From Clitoria ternatea (taxonomy: Eukaryota; Streptophyta; Magnoliopsida; Fabales; Fabaceae), in assembly GCA_037962975.1 (NCBI GenBank), contig CM075669.1, forward strand, positions 87,588,001 to 87,652,000: 64,000 nucleotides of DNA, given 5' to 3'. Positions 1 through 11,217 of the stretch are shown one piece after another. The notes under the pieces were generated by a model that worked only from the letters and a program-made list of their open reading frames with translations, was not told the DNA's origin and made no database searches. The position numbers were made by a program, and so were the translations under genes. The first letter of the stretch is position 1; every line of letters begins with the position of its first letter.

Positions 1-218
1 ATTGTTATATCGTATTACCAATTCAGGCTTTTCTTTATCAATCCAGTTTATGTAAAACTTTAAAACTCCCACTCTTTATTTTCTATGGTTCAGGTCTTGA
101 TGTAATTATTGAAGTGTTAAACCTCTTTAAAAATGTAAAAAATTTATTCACAGATTTATTAAACGTGTTAATTATCTTAATTACATCAAATTCGAGTTTT
201 GGAAATCAAGGTGTGACA
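1..218 (+). mobile_element. Element 1, 5' LTR (3' part only)
   Basis: This is the last 218 bp of a Ty3/gypsy LTR; the rest lies left of the window. It aligns over its whole length with 27357-27574, the end of the same element's 3' LTR. Both carry the same AT-rich text around 'cttgatgtaat', 'gtgttaaacctctttaaaaa' and 'ttaattatcttaattacatca'. It ends in TGTGACA, four bases before a primer-binding site. By eye the two LTR ends differ at roughly a fifth of positions, so the insertion is old. Confidence 0.85.
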
Positions 219-221
219 ACT

Positions 222-233
222 TGGTATCAGAGC
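222..233 (+). other. Primer-binding site of element 1 (tRNA-iMet type)
   Basis: TGGTATCAGAGC is complementary to the 3' end of plant initiator tRNA-Met, the usual primer for chromovirus-type Ty3/gypsy elements. It lies 3 bp after the LTR end and fixes both the strand and the LTR boundary. Confidence 0.9.
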
Positions 234-498
234 GTTTATTACTCTTGCTTAAATTATGGACTCTTTAGTGGAACTATATAGATAAATTTAAATTACTGGA
301 TTATTGGTAAATGATGTGATTGATTATATGACTGTTTAGTAAGCTCGGCCAGGTAATTCCTTCCATTATTTACCTTCTGATGTTGAGTTACTTTATGATA
401 ACATAAATTGAGGATGATTATTATTGAATTATATGTTCTTGAGAAATGAAAAATTATGCTTACTAAATATTATTCATAATATGTGTATAGTTCGATTG

Positions 499-1668
499 AT
501 GGCGGATAGACGCAACATAGATGCGGCCACTATGGCCAAAGCTTTTCATCAGTTTACTGATATACTTGAACAACAACAACAACCTGAGGGTCAAGCAAAT
601 CATGGTCTTGATCGTTTTCTCAAGTAGAAACCATCTAAATTTCGTGGAGGTTTCAAGCCAGAAGATGTTTATGTGTGGATTCGTGACTTGGAGCGCATCT
701 TTGCTAGCCTGGAGTGTATGAAAGCTCAAAAAGTCAAATATACCGTGTTTATGGTCCGCGAAGAAGCTGAGTCTTGGTGGATTTTGATTCGTAGGGGGCA
801 TGGTGGCGGCTCATATTCCCTTAACTTGGGAAAATTTTAAGGTGGAGTTTTTGAGGAAGTATTTTCCAGAAGGCTATAAGAGTAAGAAGGAACTTGAGTT
901 CATAGAGCTCAAGAAAGGAAATATGACAATAAAGGAGTATGCCTCTAAATTTAAAGAATTGTGTGTTTTATACCCTTCTTTGTTTAAGAGGGTACCAAAG
1001 CTTCAAAATGTGTCAAGTTTCAGAATCAATTACGCCAAGAGATCAAGAAGGCGATATGTCACCAAGAGATTAAGAGCTTTCCTACTATCATTAACAAGTG
1101 TAGGATCTTTAAGGAGAATGATGTGGTGCCTAAGACTTATTCAGGGCATGATTACAAGTTGAAGAGCCAATCTTCAAGCTTCAAGAAGAGAGCCAATTTC
1201 AAGAAGAACAAGAACTTTGTCTGTGGTGCCTCTTCACTTAGAGGTGGACGTGGTGGTGAAAGACATGGTGGAAATGGTGGCAGACATAATGGCCAAGGAC
1301 TTCGATGTTTTTGATGTGGCGAAAACCATCTAGCTCGTGATTGTGACCACAAAGATCCTGTGTTGTGTTATAGATGCAATCAACTAAGGTAAATTCGTCC
1401 TGATTATCTTTTGAATGCAACTGATATAGTGGTGCGGAATGAAGCAAACTGTGGAGGCTATAGTGTTTTTAGAGGCTGTGGTCGTGGAAACGGTAATGGA
1501 GACCAAAATGTTGGCCGGAATGGAAATGGTAATGGTGACAATGGTCATGGTAATGGGAATGGCCATGGAAATGGAAATGGAAATGGTGGCCAGAACAGTC
1601 ATAATAATGGAGCTAACCAACCGACTACTCGAAGGGTCTTTACTATAACTAGTGAGGAAACTACATAA
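499..1668 (+). pseudogene. gag pseudogene of element 1 (Tekay-like Ty3/gypsy)
   Basis: The product would be the capsid/nucleocapsid polyprotein. The start at 499 gives MADRRNIDAATMAKAFHQF, the N-terminus expected for this family. A stop follows at the end of the first ~43 residues (625-627), and capsid homology continues in other frames (800-1160, with IKEYASKFKELC). A first zinc knuckle lies near 1306-1345 (CGENHLARDC, with a stop inside the knuckle). A second starts at about 1369 (CYRCNQ) and is also broken. After the knuckles comes a Gly/Asn-rich stretch (about 1486-1610) encoded by ggtaatgga-like repeats, which is unusual for the family. Several stops and frameshifts make it non-functional. 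Confidence 0.85.
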
Positions 1669-1689
1669 ACCAATGATCTAGATCAAAAT

Positions 1690-4600
1690 AAGTGTAAAAT
1701 TCTTGGTAAATCTGTTGATATTGTATTTGATTCAGGTGCAACGCATTCCTTCATCATGAAAGAATACGTGAGGTGACTGAAGTTACCGGTGAGTATGATG
1801 AAGAGTTCCTTAATGGTACCTACATCGACGGGTACTTGCTTACGGACGACTACTCGATGTGACAATGTCGAGTTAACTCTTGAGGATCGAAGTTTTTTCG
1901 TATCCCTCATCTGTTTGCCCATGAAATACCTAGAAGTCATTTTAGGAATGGATTGGTTGTCTGCCAACAAGGTCCTGGTAGATTGTCAAAATCAGAGTAT
2001 TGTCTTTTCTTGTTCCGATGCCAAGCGCTTTAGTGTTCAAGGTATATCCCAACTTCTTATTATGCTATGCATGATGTATGGGAATAATAATGTTCAAACC
2101 TCTGATATTCCTATTGTATCCGAGTTTCCTAATGTATTTCCTAATGAAGTACCTGGTTTACTTTCTCCACGAGAGATGAAGTTCTCTATTGATCTTGTTC
2201 CGGGCCGGAGCCTGTCTCCCAAGCCCCTTACTAAATGTCTCATTTGGAATTGGCCGACTTGAAAAAGAAAGTTAAAGATTTGTTGGAGTAAGATTCATTT
2301 GCCCAAGTATGTCTCTTTGGGGTACACCTGTGTTATTGGTGAAAAAGAAAGATGGAATCATGAGGCTATACGTGGGTTATCGACAGCTCAATAAGTTGAC
2401 TATTAAGAACCAACATCCTTTGCCTCACGTCGATGATCTTTTAGACCAGTTAAAGGATGCCATGGTGTTTTCAAAGATAGACTTACATTCCAGATATCAC
2501 CAAATTAGGGTGAAGACCAAAGATATTCCAAAAATCGCTTTTCGTACTCGTTATGGCCACTATGAATATGTAGTGATGCCTTTCGCTGTGAAGAATGCTC
2601 CTACAATTTTCATGGATTACATGAATCGTATCTTCTATGATTATCTTGATCAATTTGTGGTGGTCTTTATCGATGACATCCTTATCTATTCCAAGAGCCA
2701 AGAGGAATATGAAAAGCATATTCACCTTGTTCTGAGTATCCTTCGCGAGAAAGAGTTATAGGTGAAGCTATCTAAGTGTGAATTTTGGTTGTCTGAGGTC
2801 TAATTTCTTGGACATGTTATCTCTAAGAATGGTGTTGTAGTTGATCCATCAAAAATTAAAGCTATGATGGCTTGGGAAAGATTGACGTTTGTGACTGAGA
2901 TAAGAAGCTTCCTTGGACTTGCCGGTTATTACCGAGATTTATCAAGGGATTCTCTCATCTGGAATTGCCATTGACGAAGTTGACTCATAGGAATCAACCA
3001 TTTGTGTGGAGTCTTGATTGCGAGAAGAGTTTGCAAGAGTTAAAGGTGAGGCTCACTTCTGCTCTAGTGTTGGCTTTACCAGACTTACTAGATGATTTTA
3101 TGGTGTACTGCGATGCTTCTAAGTTTGGTCTTGGTTGCATATTAATGCAAAATGAGTGTGTGATAGCCTATGCGTCGAGGCAGTTGTGACTATATAAGGT
3201 TAACTTTCCAATGCATGATCTTGAATTGGCGGCAGTTGTATTTGCTTTGAAATTATGGCGACATCATTTGTATGGCTCGAAGTTTGTGGTCTTTAGCGAT
3301 CACAAAAGCCTCAAATATTTGTTTGATCAAAAAGAGCTTAACATGCATCAATGAAGATGGATGGAATTTCTGAAGGACTATGAGTTTGAATTAAGATATC
3401 ATCCTGGAAAGGCGAATGTGGTAGCCGATGCCTTGAGTCAGAAATCATTACATGTTTTAGCTATGATGGTAAAGGAGATGAAGTTAATTAAGCAATTTAG
3501 GAAATTAAATATGGGTCTGGAGATTCATACTCCAAAGAAAATTTCTCTTGAGACATTAAAAGTTACGAATGTGTTCCTTGAATGGGTAAAGATGGAACAA
3601 CTGAATGATGAATGTTTGACAGAGATGAAAGAATCTCAAGCTAATAGGAAAAAATTATTTCTAACAGAAGGTTTCGATGGTATTTGGCACGTGAAAGATC
3701 ACATTTATGTCCCAACAGTTAACGATATGAGGAAAACTATGTTGGAAGAAGCCCATAAAAGCGTATTCAGTATACACCCTGGTGCTACCAAGATATACCA
3801 AGATCTAAAGAAGAATTTTGGGTGGCCCGGTATGAAACAGGATGTGGCTAATTATTTGCTGCTTGCATTGTTTGTTAGAAGGCTAAAGTTAAACATCAGA
3901 AGCCATCTGGTGTGCTTAGACCTCTCAATATCCCTGTTTAGAAGTGGGATTACATAGCTATGGATTTTGTTTCTGGATTGCCCAGAACACGTATAGGAAA
4001 TGATGTGATATGGGTGATTATTGATAGATTGATAAAGTGTGCTCACTTCTTGCCCATGAACATGAAAAGTCCATGGGATAAATTAGCATAATTGTACATT
4101 AAGGAGATTGTTAGGCTACATAGAGTGCCTTGGAGCATCGTGTCAGATCGTGACTCGTTATTTACTTCTTGATGTTGGGGTAGCTTGCATGAAGAGTTAG
4201 GCTCTAAGCTCAAGCTTAGTTTGGCTTATCATCCATAAACAGATGGACAATCTGAGCGGACAATTCAAAGTCTAGAGGATTTGTTGAAAGCTTGTGTATT
4301 GGAGCATGGGGGTTGTTGGGAAAAGTTCCTATCATTGATTAAATTCACATACAATAATAGTTACCATAATACCATTGGTATGGTTCCCTATGAGGCCTTG
4401 TATGGCCGAAAGTGTAGGACTCCATTGTGTTGGCTTGAAATTGGTGAAAATTTGGCGTTAGGGCTTGAATTGATTACAGAAACTAATGATCAAAAAAAGA
4501 TGATAGAGAGCAAATGAAAGTTTCTCAAGATTGATAAAAGAGTTATTACGATAAAAGGCGGAAGCCACTTGAATTTCAAGTCCACGATCATGTATTCTTG

Positions 4601-4991
4601 AGGGTTTCAAGAGATAAAGGTATTGGAAGATCTTTGAAGAGCAAGCCTAAAGTTTATTGGGCCATATGAGATTCTTGAAAGGATTGGTGAACTGGCATAT
4701 AGGATTGCTTTCCCTCTACATTTGGCTAATTTCCATGATGTGTTCCATGTTTCATAATTACGAAAGTATGTGCATGATCCTATGCACATGGTTGCCCTTT
4801 ATGATGTGGAGATCAGGGAGAACTTGTCCATTCCTCCGGTGTCTGCCACTATCATTGAACGCTCTGTCAAGAAGTTACAGAACAAGTTGATTCCATTGGT
4901 GAAGATGTGTTGGAAGCAGGGGGATATGATTACAACATCTGGGAACGTTATGACGATATGTGTGAACGTTATCCTGAGATATATGAATTAG
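1690..4991 (+). pseudogene. pol pseudogene of element 1: PR-RT-RNase H-IN
   Basis: The domains follow the Ty3/gypsy order. The aspartic protease has FDSGATHSF (about 1727-1755) and ILGMDWLS (near 1940). Reverse transcriptase runs 2309-2900, with motif A FSKIDLHSRYHQ (about 2467) and the catalytic FIDD (about 2668). RNase H has YCDASKFGLGC (about 3104) and ends HPGKANVVADALS (about 3400). Integrase has the zinc-binding HKSVFSIHPG (about 3755), core aspartates in MDFVSGLPRT and SDRD (about 3960 and 4145), and TDGQSE (about 4240). The C-terminal tail ends at 4991, just before the polypurine tract. At least eight stops or frameshifts break it, for example at 2262, 2759, 3187, 3352 and 3955. The sequence resembles element C (51714-55535) throughout, which places it in the Tekay lineage. 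Confidence 0.92.
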
Positions 4992-5020
4992 GTTAGTAAA
5001 TTTTGGGGATAAAATTTCTC

Positions 5021-5036
5021 TTTAGGTGGGGTGGAG
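5021..5036 (+). other. Polypurine tract of element 1
   Basis: TTTAGGTGGGGTGGAG directly precedes the 3' LTR start TGTAACATCCC at 5037. A purine-rich run here is where plus-strand DNA synthesis starts in LTR retrotransposons. Confidence 0.8.
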
Positions 5037-7364
5037 TGTAACATCCCAAAAATTGATAAAAATATTAAATTAAGAGGAATAAATAGGGAATAATTGTGCA
5101 TAATACCTAGAAGGTTAGAAATAATTAAATTGATAATTTTTATGACTATCAATAATTAATTATGGCTTTTAAAGCCAAAATAAATGCACGATTAAAATAT
5201 GAGTGTCATACCAAGTATCTCTGATTGATACATTGTTGGTCAGGGTGATAGAGAATGATATTGGGAATCTGAAGATATATTCAGAATAATTTTTAGATAA
5301 AGAATTGGGCCTGAATGGGGATCATGTTTGTAATAAAACAGAAAAGTTTTAATGAAGGACCAAACTTTAACCAAAAAACTCTTCCACTTCTCTTCTTTTC
5401 CAGTCACCCACTATTCCTCTCAAAACACTTTCTTTTCATTCTTTTTCTTCTACTTCTTATTCCTTTTCTCCTTTTTCTAAAAAATCCAAAGTGTGTGTGC
5501 CTCTTTTCTCCTCCCTATTTTCTTTTTCCTCTTCAAGCAAGGAGGTTGAGGTGTGAATCTCTCCTCCCTTTCCCTCTCTCATTTTCATCACCCACTTTTA
5601 CTCTTCTAAGGGGTTCTTTTCCTTTTCTTAAGGTAAGCTCTTTCCTCAATTTTTAAGAGCTTTAAGCCTTAGGTTATGGATTTTAGGAGTATTGAATGAA
5701 AAGGGTTTGGTTTATAAGCCATTTTAGGCAAGCCCTAAGGTGGGGTGTAAGATTTTAGTGTGGTATTGGGTGTGTGTTTGGTGGTACACAAAAATGGGTA
5801 TGCATGGGGTGGAAAAGGATAGGCATTGATGATGGTTGTTTGGTTTTGATGAAACACTAGCCTCTAGAATTAGGGAAAATGAGAAATGTAAGTAGATAGA
5901 GGTTTATCCATTGTGATTGGGTGATATAAATGATGAAAAATAAGAATGATAATGGGAAATGTTTATGCATGTGAAAACCCTTTGATGATCTTAAGTCCAA
6001 AATGCATAATAATAAATATGAGCACCTAGACCATGGTGGTTATGGTGGAATAATGAAATAAAAGTGGTATTAGAGTGTAAGTGGCATGAACACTATATAG
6101 TTAAACCAAAAGTATTTAAATCTTGGTGGTTGAGATAGAAAGTAATTGTATATGGCATGTTATGCAATGTAGGAAACGACCCAATCGGCGAAGCGGGACC
6201 TTCAGACTGTGTCGACTACTGCTTCTCCTAAGATAGGAAGGGGTAACATTCTCTAAATGCATGACTTCATCCATTGTTGATTTGTGTATATTTTGTATGG
6301 GTGTGATCCTTGTGTTGTTTGCATGAAAGATCAAATGTGATATATGAATTGAAATGCATTTGGGAAGATTAGGGTATTATGAATGTGTGAAATGAAACCT
6401 CTATGTGGAATGATTTATGGCTTATGATTGTTTGTTTAAATTCCATAATTATGATTTGAATGTACATGATGTATGACATCCATGATATATGTGTGGAGGA
6501 AATTGATAAACCATGATTTCCACTAGCAATGGATATGAATGAGATTCGGTGATGTGTGATGATGACGATTGTTATGGATGTTGAAAACCACTAAGTAAAT
6601 TGTGGTAATGTTGGATGTGGAGTATTTCTTAGGATGCATAATGTGAGAAATGCATTGTTTGGCATTTGCATCCATGGAATATCATAAGCTGTCTATGTGG
6701 AATGTTAGGGGTTCCACTAGGCGGGCCTAGTGGGAGGATGACCTAGTGCATGAGTAAATTATCTTGTTCCCTAGTGATTCATTTGAATCGTGAAGTTGTC
6801 CGTAGTTTGGTGACGAAGCACCTTACGTGGCGGGCCTGGTGGGTGGGCGGCTCTATGGTGAGCAAGTATCCTCGTGGTTTCCAAAGGAAAACGACTCTCT
6901 CGATGTGTGTTTGGGAGGGGACCGTAGCACTTGTGGTAGTTGAGGCCACGTCGTTGAATCTACAAGTCACGGGGTGACTAGTGCTACCAGGGGGCGATAG
7001 CGGTTTGGTACCAGTAAAAAGTTATGATTATGCATGCAAAAGTTAAAATGTAAGTGTACACATTTACTACCACTGTAGGGGCATAGTAGCACACCTAGGC
7101 TTAACCCACACATTTTATGATATCGTATTCCCACAGTCAGATCCATACTATTCGTTGATTCATTCGTGCATATGCATTAGCCATAGGAGCATTTGCATAT
7201 AGCCGGTGATATGCCTAGTTGTTGATTTATGAGAGAATAAAGATTTGAAGGATGTTGTTAGTGTGGTGAACAAACCTAAGTAGTGGTTGTAATGATTAAT
7301 AATGATGTTATTAATAAGTTGAAGCATGTATTATATTTGTGATATGTGTTATGTGGGTATGTAT
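5037..7364 (+). mobile_element. Element 1, 3' LTR, first part
   Basis: It starts TGTAACATCCC right after the polypurine tract. The first ~300 bp match the LTR starts at 31154 and 34691. A C/T-rich leader (5370-5650) follows, ending near AGGTAAGCTC, then a long AT-rich stretch. A GC-richer block (6700-7010) holds 'ggcgggcctagtggg'-like direct repeats. The LTR is cut at about 7364 by solo LTR A2 and resumes at 26188, giving a full length near 3.7 kb. No coding sequence is supported here; the short open frames in the leader are C/T-rich artefacts. Confidence 0.8.
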
Positions 7365-10300
7365 GTACTAAGACGCCCTAAAAATGAGGGCAAATTTTTC
7401 ATGATTTAAAAATAATAAAACCTTGGGAGAAACGGCGAGATAAAATTTTAACAATCTAACCCCAGATCATTAAAAAGAACCTATCTCATGTATGAAGATA
7501 TGAGAAGGTGAATAAATTAAGTCAAGGACAACTAATCTTAAAATCATTAACAAGAAATAGCGGAAAGCGTAATTCATTTTGAAGTAATGCCAATGGATAT
7601 GGAAAGAGTTGCAATAATACCCTCGATTGATCCTTAAAATATCTGAATTATGTAAGCAAGAGGTGGCATAACCATAGCATGGAACAAAGGCACCCAACAC
7701 TTATGAAAAATGATGGAAATATGCCAATACAGGACCATGAATCGATTCAGTACCTCGCATGAATCAATTCATGCATTCCTGGAGTGCCAGATTTCACTAA
7801 TCAGGGAAATGAATCGATTCCCGCAAAAGGGATGAATCGATTCATATGTGCTAAATGTACTAGAACCCATGATTCAAGGGGAGGAATTGATTCCCCAATA
7901 AGGGTGAATCGATTCATGAGTGTATGCCATGCAGGGGTCCCTAATTTCAAGAGGAGGAATCGATTCCCCAAAAGGGTGAATCGATTCATGCGTATGGATT
8001 TTCCCTGAACAGTACAAACAGTCTGGTTTGAATCGATTCACCCCCAAGCATGAACCGATTCAAATGATTCTGGAATTCTGAACAATAAATCTGGGGACAA
8101 TTGAATCGATTCATGCACTGTTCTGAATCGATTCATATTAGTAATTATGTAGAAACCTCAAATTTCTTAACTTCTGAACACCCTAACTTTTTCAAATCAA
8201 CTCCAATGATTACCAAATTTTGACACAAGCTAAAATATATTAGTTGTGACATGTGGCCACTGGCCATACTGAAAAATTCCTAAAAACGAAGGATTTATGC
8301 GCATAAATGCATTTAGTCTATTTTTAAGCCTTTTTGTGCAACTTAGGGGTCAATTCACAATGGAATTGGACCATTCCAATTTCAACAAGTCACAAATCAT
8401 ATACTTAAGCTATTGGAACTACCATACACTATCCAAAACTCATAAAACTCATTCGACCCTATTGGTTCCTCAATTATGCATGAACATTAAAAACACAACA
8501 TTACATACACTTCACAAAACATTGCATTTCATGATTTAACATCATCTATTCATCATTTGGGCAATAATTTCAGCCCCATAACTAACATCATAAATTGTCT
8601 AGGTCATAATAAAAAATTAGCCATACATGTAGGTCCAATTTTCACCTATGACCCCTAAAATGAATTTACACCAACCCAAGTACATATTAAGCATAGACCA
8701 TTTGTCATATGCTATACAAAATTAATACTCGCCGGCCAAGGCACTTCCTATACACTAATTTACCTCTATCATCAAAATCCATATTTCCAAAAAATTTAAT
8801 CTCACCCCCATGAGTGTCCAACATCACAAAGCTAAAAATTGACAACATGGGAGAGTGAGTTATACATTCCAAAAGATGAAAATAAATACAATGTGATTGT
8901 GTGCATATGCATTCAACATCATGTATACTTTACATTGATATATCATTCATCATCATAATTATCAACACCTCACCAATCTTACACATACTCAATCATCCCT
9001 TATGGGTCATAACAAATATATATGCATACACACCATCAAGCCCTTCATTATCTAGGGCCAACACACACAAAATCACCATACACAATATATGTATTTGTAT
9101 TCATATCTTTTATGTTGTCTTTAGGTATTTTCTCACCCAATCATAACCAACACCATTTCTCATCACCTTTGGCATACCTCTTTGCTATACGTAAATGCTC
9201 TTAAGCTAATACACATGTACAATGGATTAATTTATCAATTGCGGATCCGACTGTGGGAATAAACGCTAATTTATGGGTCAAGTATGATCATATAACCATA
9301 CCCCTACTGCAGTAGTAAAATGTGTACACATATATCATCAATTGCATGCATATCATTATGTTTTACTGGTACCAAACCACATCGCCCATTTTGTAACACC
9401 TGGCCATTTACACCATGACCGCGGTAACCACCATAATCAATATAGAGGTGTTGCGGGCTGGCCATGATTCATACCATGGCGGCTGTGATCTATAGGACCA
9501 TCGGGGACACTTGCTCATCAAAGAGCCACCACCACAGGGTTGGCCACATGTAGCTCCCCGTAGCTATACATGGGTAGCTTCGTGACTTACACTCTGAGTC
9601 ACAGGGAAAATAAATATACTCATGCACCGGGTCGCCCTCCCACTGAGCCGGCCGGGAGAATCCCCTAACATTCCAACACCGGCGGCTATGCAGTATGCCA
9701 TGGATGCAATGCAAATGCAAATCATAATGCATTCTCACAACTATGCATCCTAATTATGCCACTCATCAATCATCACCTTCATCAACATCACCACTCAAAA
9801 TCTTGGTGGATTTTATTTTAATCAATCATTGCCATTGTTATACATTTTAAATATAGTATCTCAATACTTTCAGGAATCACAATACAAGTTTATCTTGTAT
9901 CAATCACAATGGCTATACAATTTTCATCATCAATACTCATAAATCAACAATCAATAAATTAAGGGATGCTAATCATCCATATTCATTCTCATTTATCATG
10001 GATAATGACCATTCAACATTCATGGTGAACATAACACAATCACATCATCATTAAGGCATTACACTAGCCAAACAATTCAACACCACCATTTAGCATACCA
10101 TAAATATTCAAAATACACATTACATGTTGCCAAGCATATTCATCATCACTATCATGTTTATCAACCACAAATCATCATCTCCACTCAAACAAGGCAAACA
10201 TGCATAATGTCACATATGACAATCAAACACTACTCAATTCATGCATTTAGAATATAAAACTCCTCTCGTACCTCAAGATAAGAATTCCGAGTGATACGAC

Positions 10301-11217
10301 ATTCCCGCCTCGTCGTTCGAAATAGGTCTTACATTTCACTAGACACATAACATTATTTTCTACCCAAGATCACCAAGACTCACATATTTTAATCTAACAC
10401 TTGGTGTCTACAACATCATCATTATCAAGCCATTCTCCATTTTATTAATCATACCTCAACCACTATGGGTTAGGCATTCAAGTTCTTTTTTTATGCATTC
10501 AAGGCCATACCCATAAAAGGGTTGACATATCAATGGTCATTAATCACCATTAATGGCCACCTACCATTATTAACATCACTCTCACCACCAATAAATATTC
10601 TCTTAGCATATTTACTCATCCCCATTACTCAAATATCATTCATTCCCTCATTAAATCATTCTCCAACCAACATTAATGATTTTCCCAATTTTCACAAGTT
10701 AGGGTTTTGCTAAGGATTCAACAATATTATAAATGCACATCATCTCCCACCATTCCAAGCATCAATTTTCATGTACCCCATTAAAGGCTCATAAAAGCTT
10801 GTATTCAAGTCACCCCACCTTAGGTTTCCATGTTTAATGCTTCTCCTAACAACCCATACACATAAGTGCTTACTCAAACCTTAAAAACCCAAAACCCAGG
10901 GCTTATACTCTTGAGAATGATAAGGAGCTTACCTCAAGAGAAGAAATAAGAGAGTCTCCAAGAGAGGGGAGGAGCCACCTAAAATTGAAGGAGAAGAAGG
11001 AGAAGAGAGCTCCAAGTTCCAAGCTCTTCCTTCTTGCCAATGGAAAGTGGAAATGAAGGAGGAAGGTGCACACACACTTGCTTAGGGTTTTTGGAAGGAG
11101 AAGGAGAAGAAGGAATAAAGGAGAAGAGGAAATGAAATGTGTTTGCCAAAGGGGAAAAAAGAGCCAATGTGAAAAATGAGAGAAGAGTGAGGTCTTGTGT
11201 TTTAATTTTACCCCGCT
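7365..11217 (-). mobile_element. Solo LTR A2 (minus strand), distal part
   Basis: This is a minus-strand LTR related to the element-1 LTR. The block at 9250-9740 is the reverse complement of a block like 6700-7140, and 8180-8350 is the reverse complement of a block like 33290-33470. The C/T-rich leader appears as G/A-rich sequence at 10920-11170. The outer left end is at 'ctaagacgccct'. The direct repeat ATGTAT flanks both outer ends (7359-7364 and 26187-26192), so the exact boundary is uncertain by 1-3 bp. There is no internal coding region and no primer-binding site, hence a solo LTR. The start of A2 lies at 26187, and two other insertions split it. Confidence 0.7.
7739..8134. repeat. Array of paired GAATCGATTC palindromes, 73-bp period
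   Basis: There are twelve copies of the perfect palindrome GAATCGATTC or one-base variants. They start at 7739/7761, 7811/7833, 7884/7906, 7957/7978, 8030/8052 and 8103/8125. Within a pair the starts are 22 bp apart (once 21); successive pairs are 72 or 73 bp apart. Variants are mostly CG to CA or TG changes. The array lies near the U5 end of LTR A2. Confidence 0.95.

Noticed and set aside
7739..8134. Regular palindromic repeats with spacers, superficially like a CRISPR array
   Set aside because: The units are 73 bp with drifting tandem-repeat sequence between palindromes, the repeat is only 10 bp, there are no cas genes, and the context is a plant LTR.
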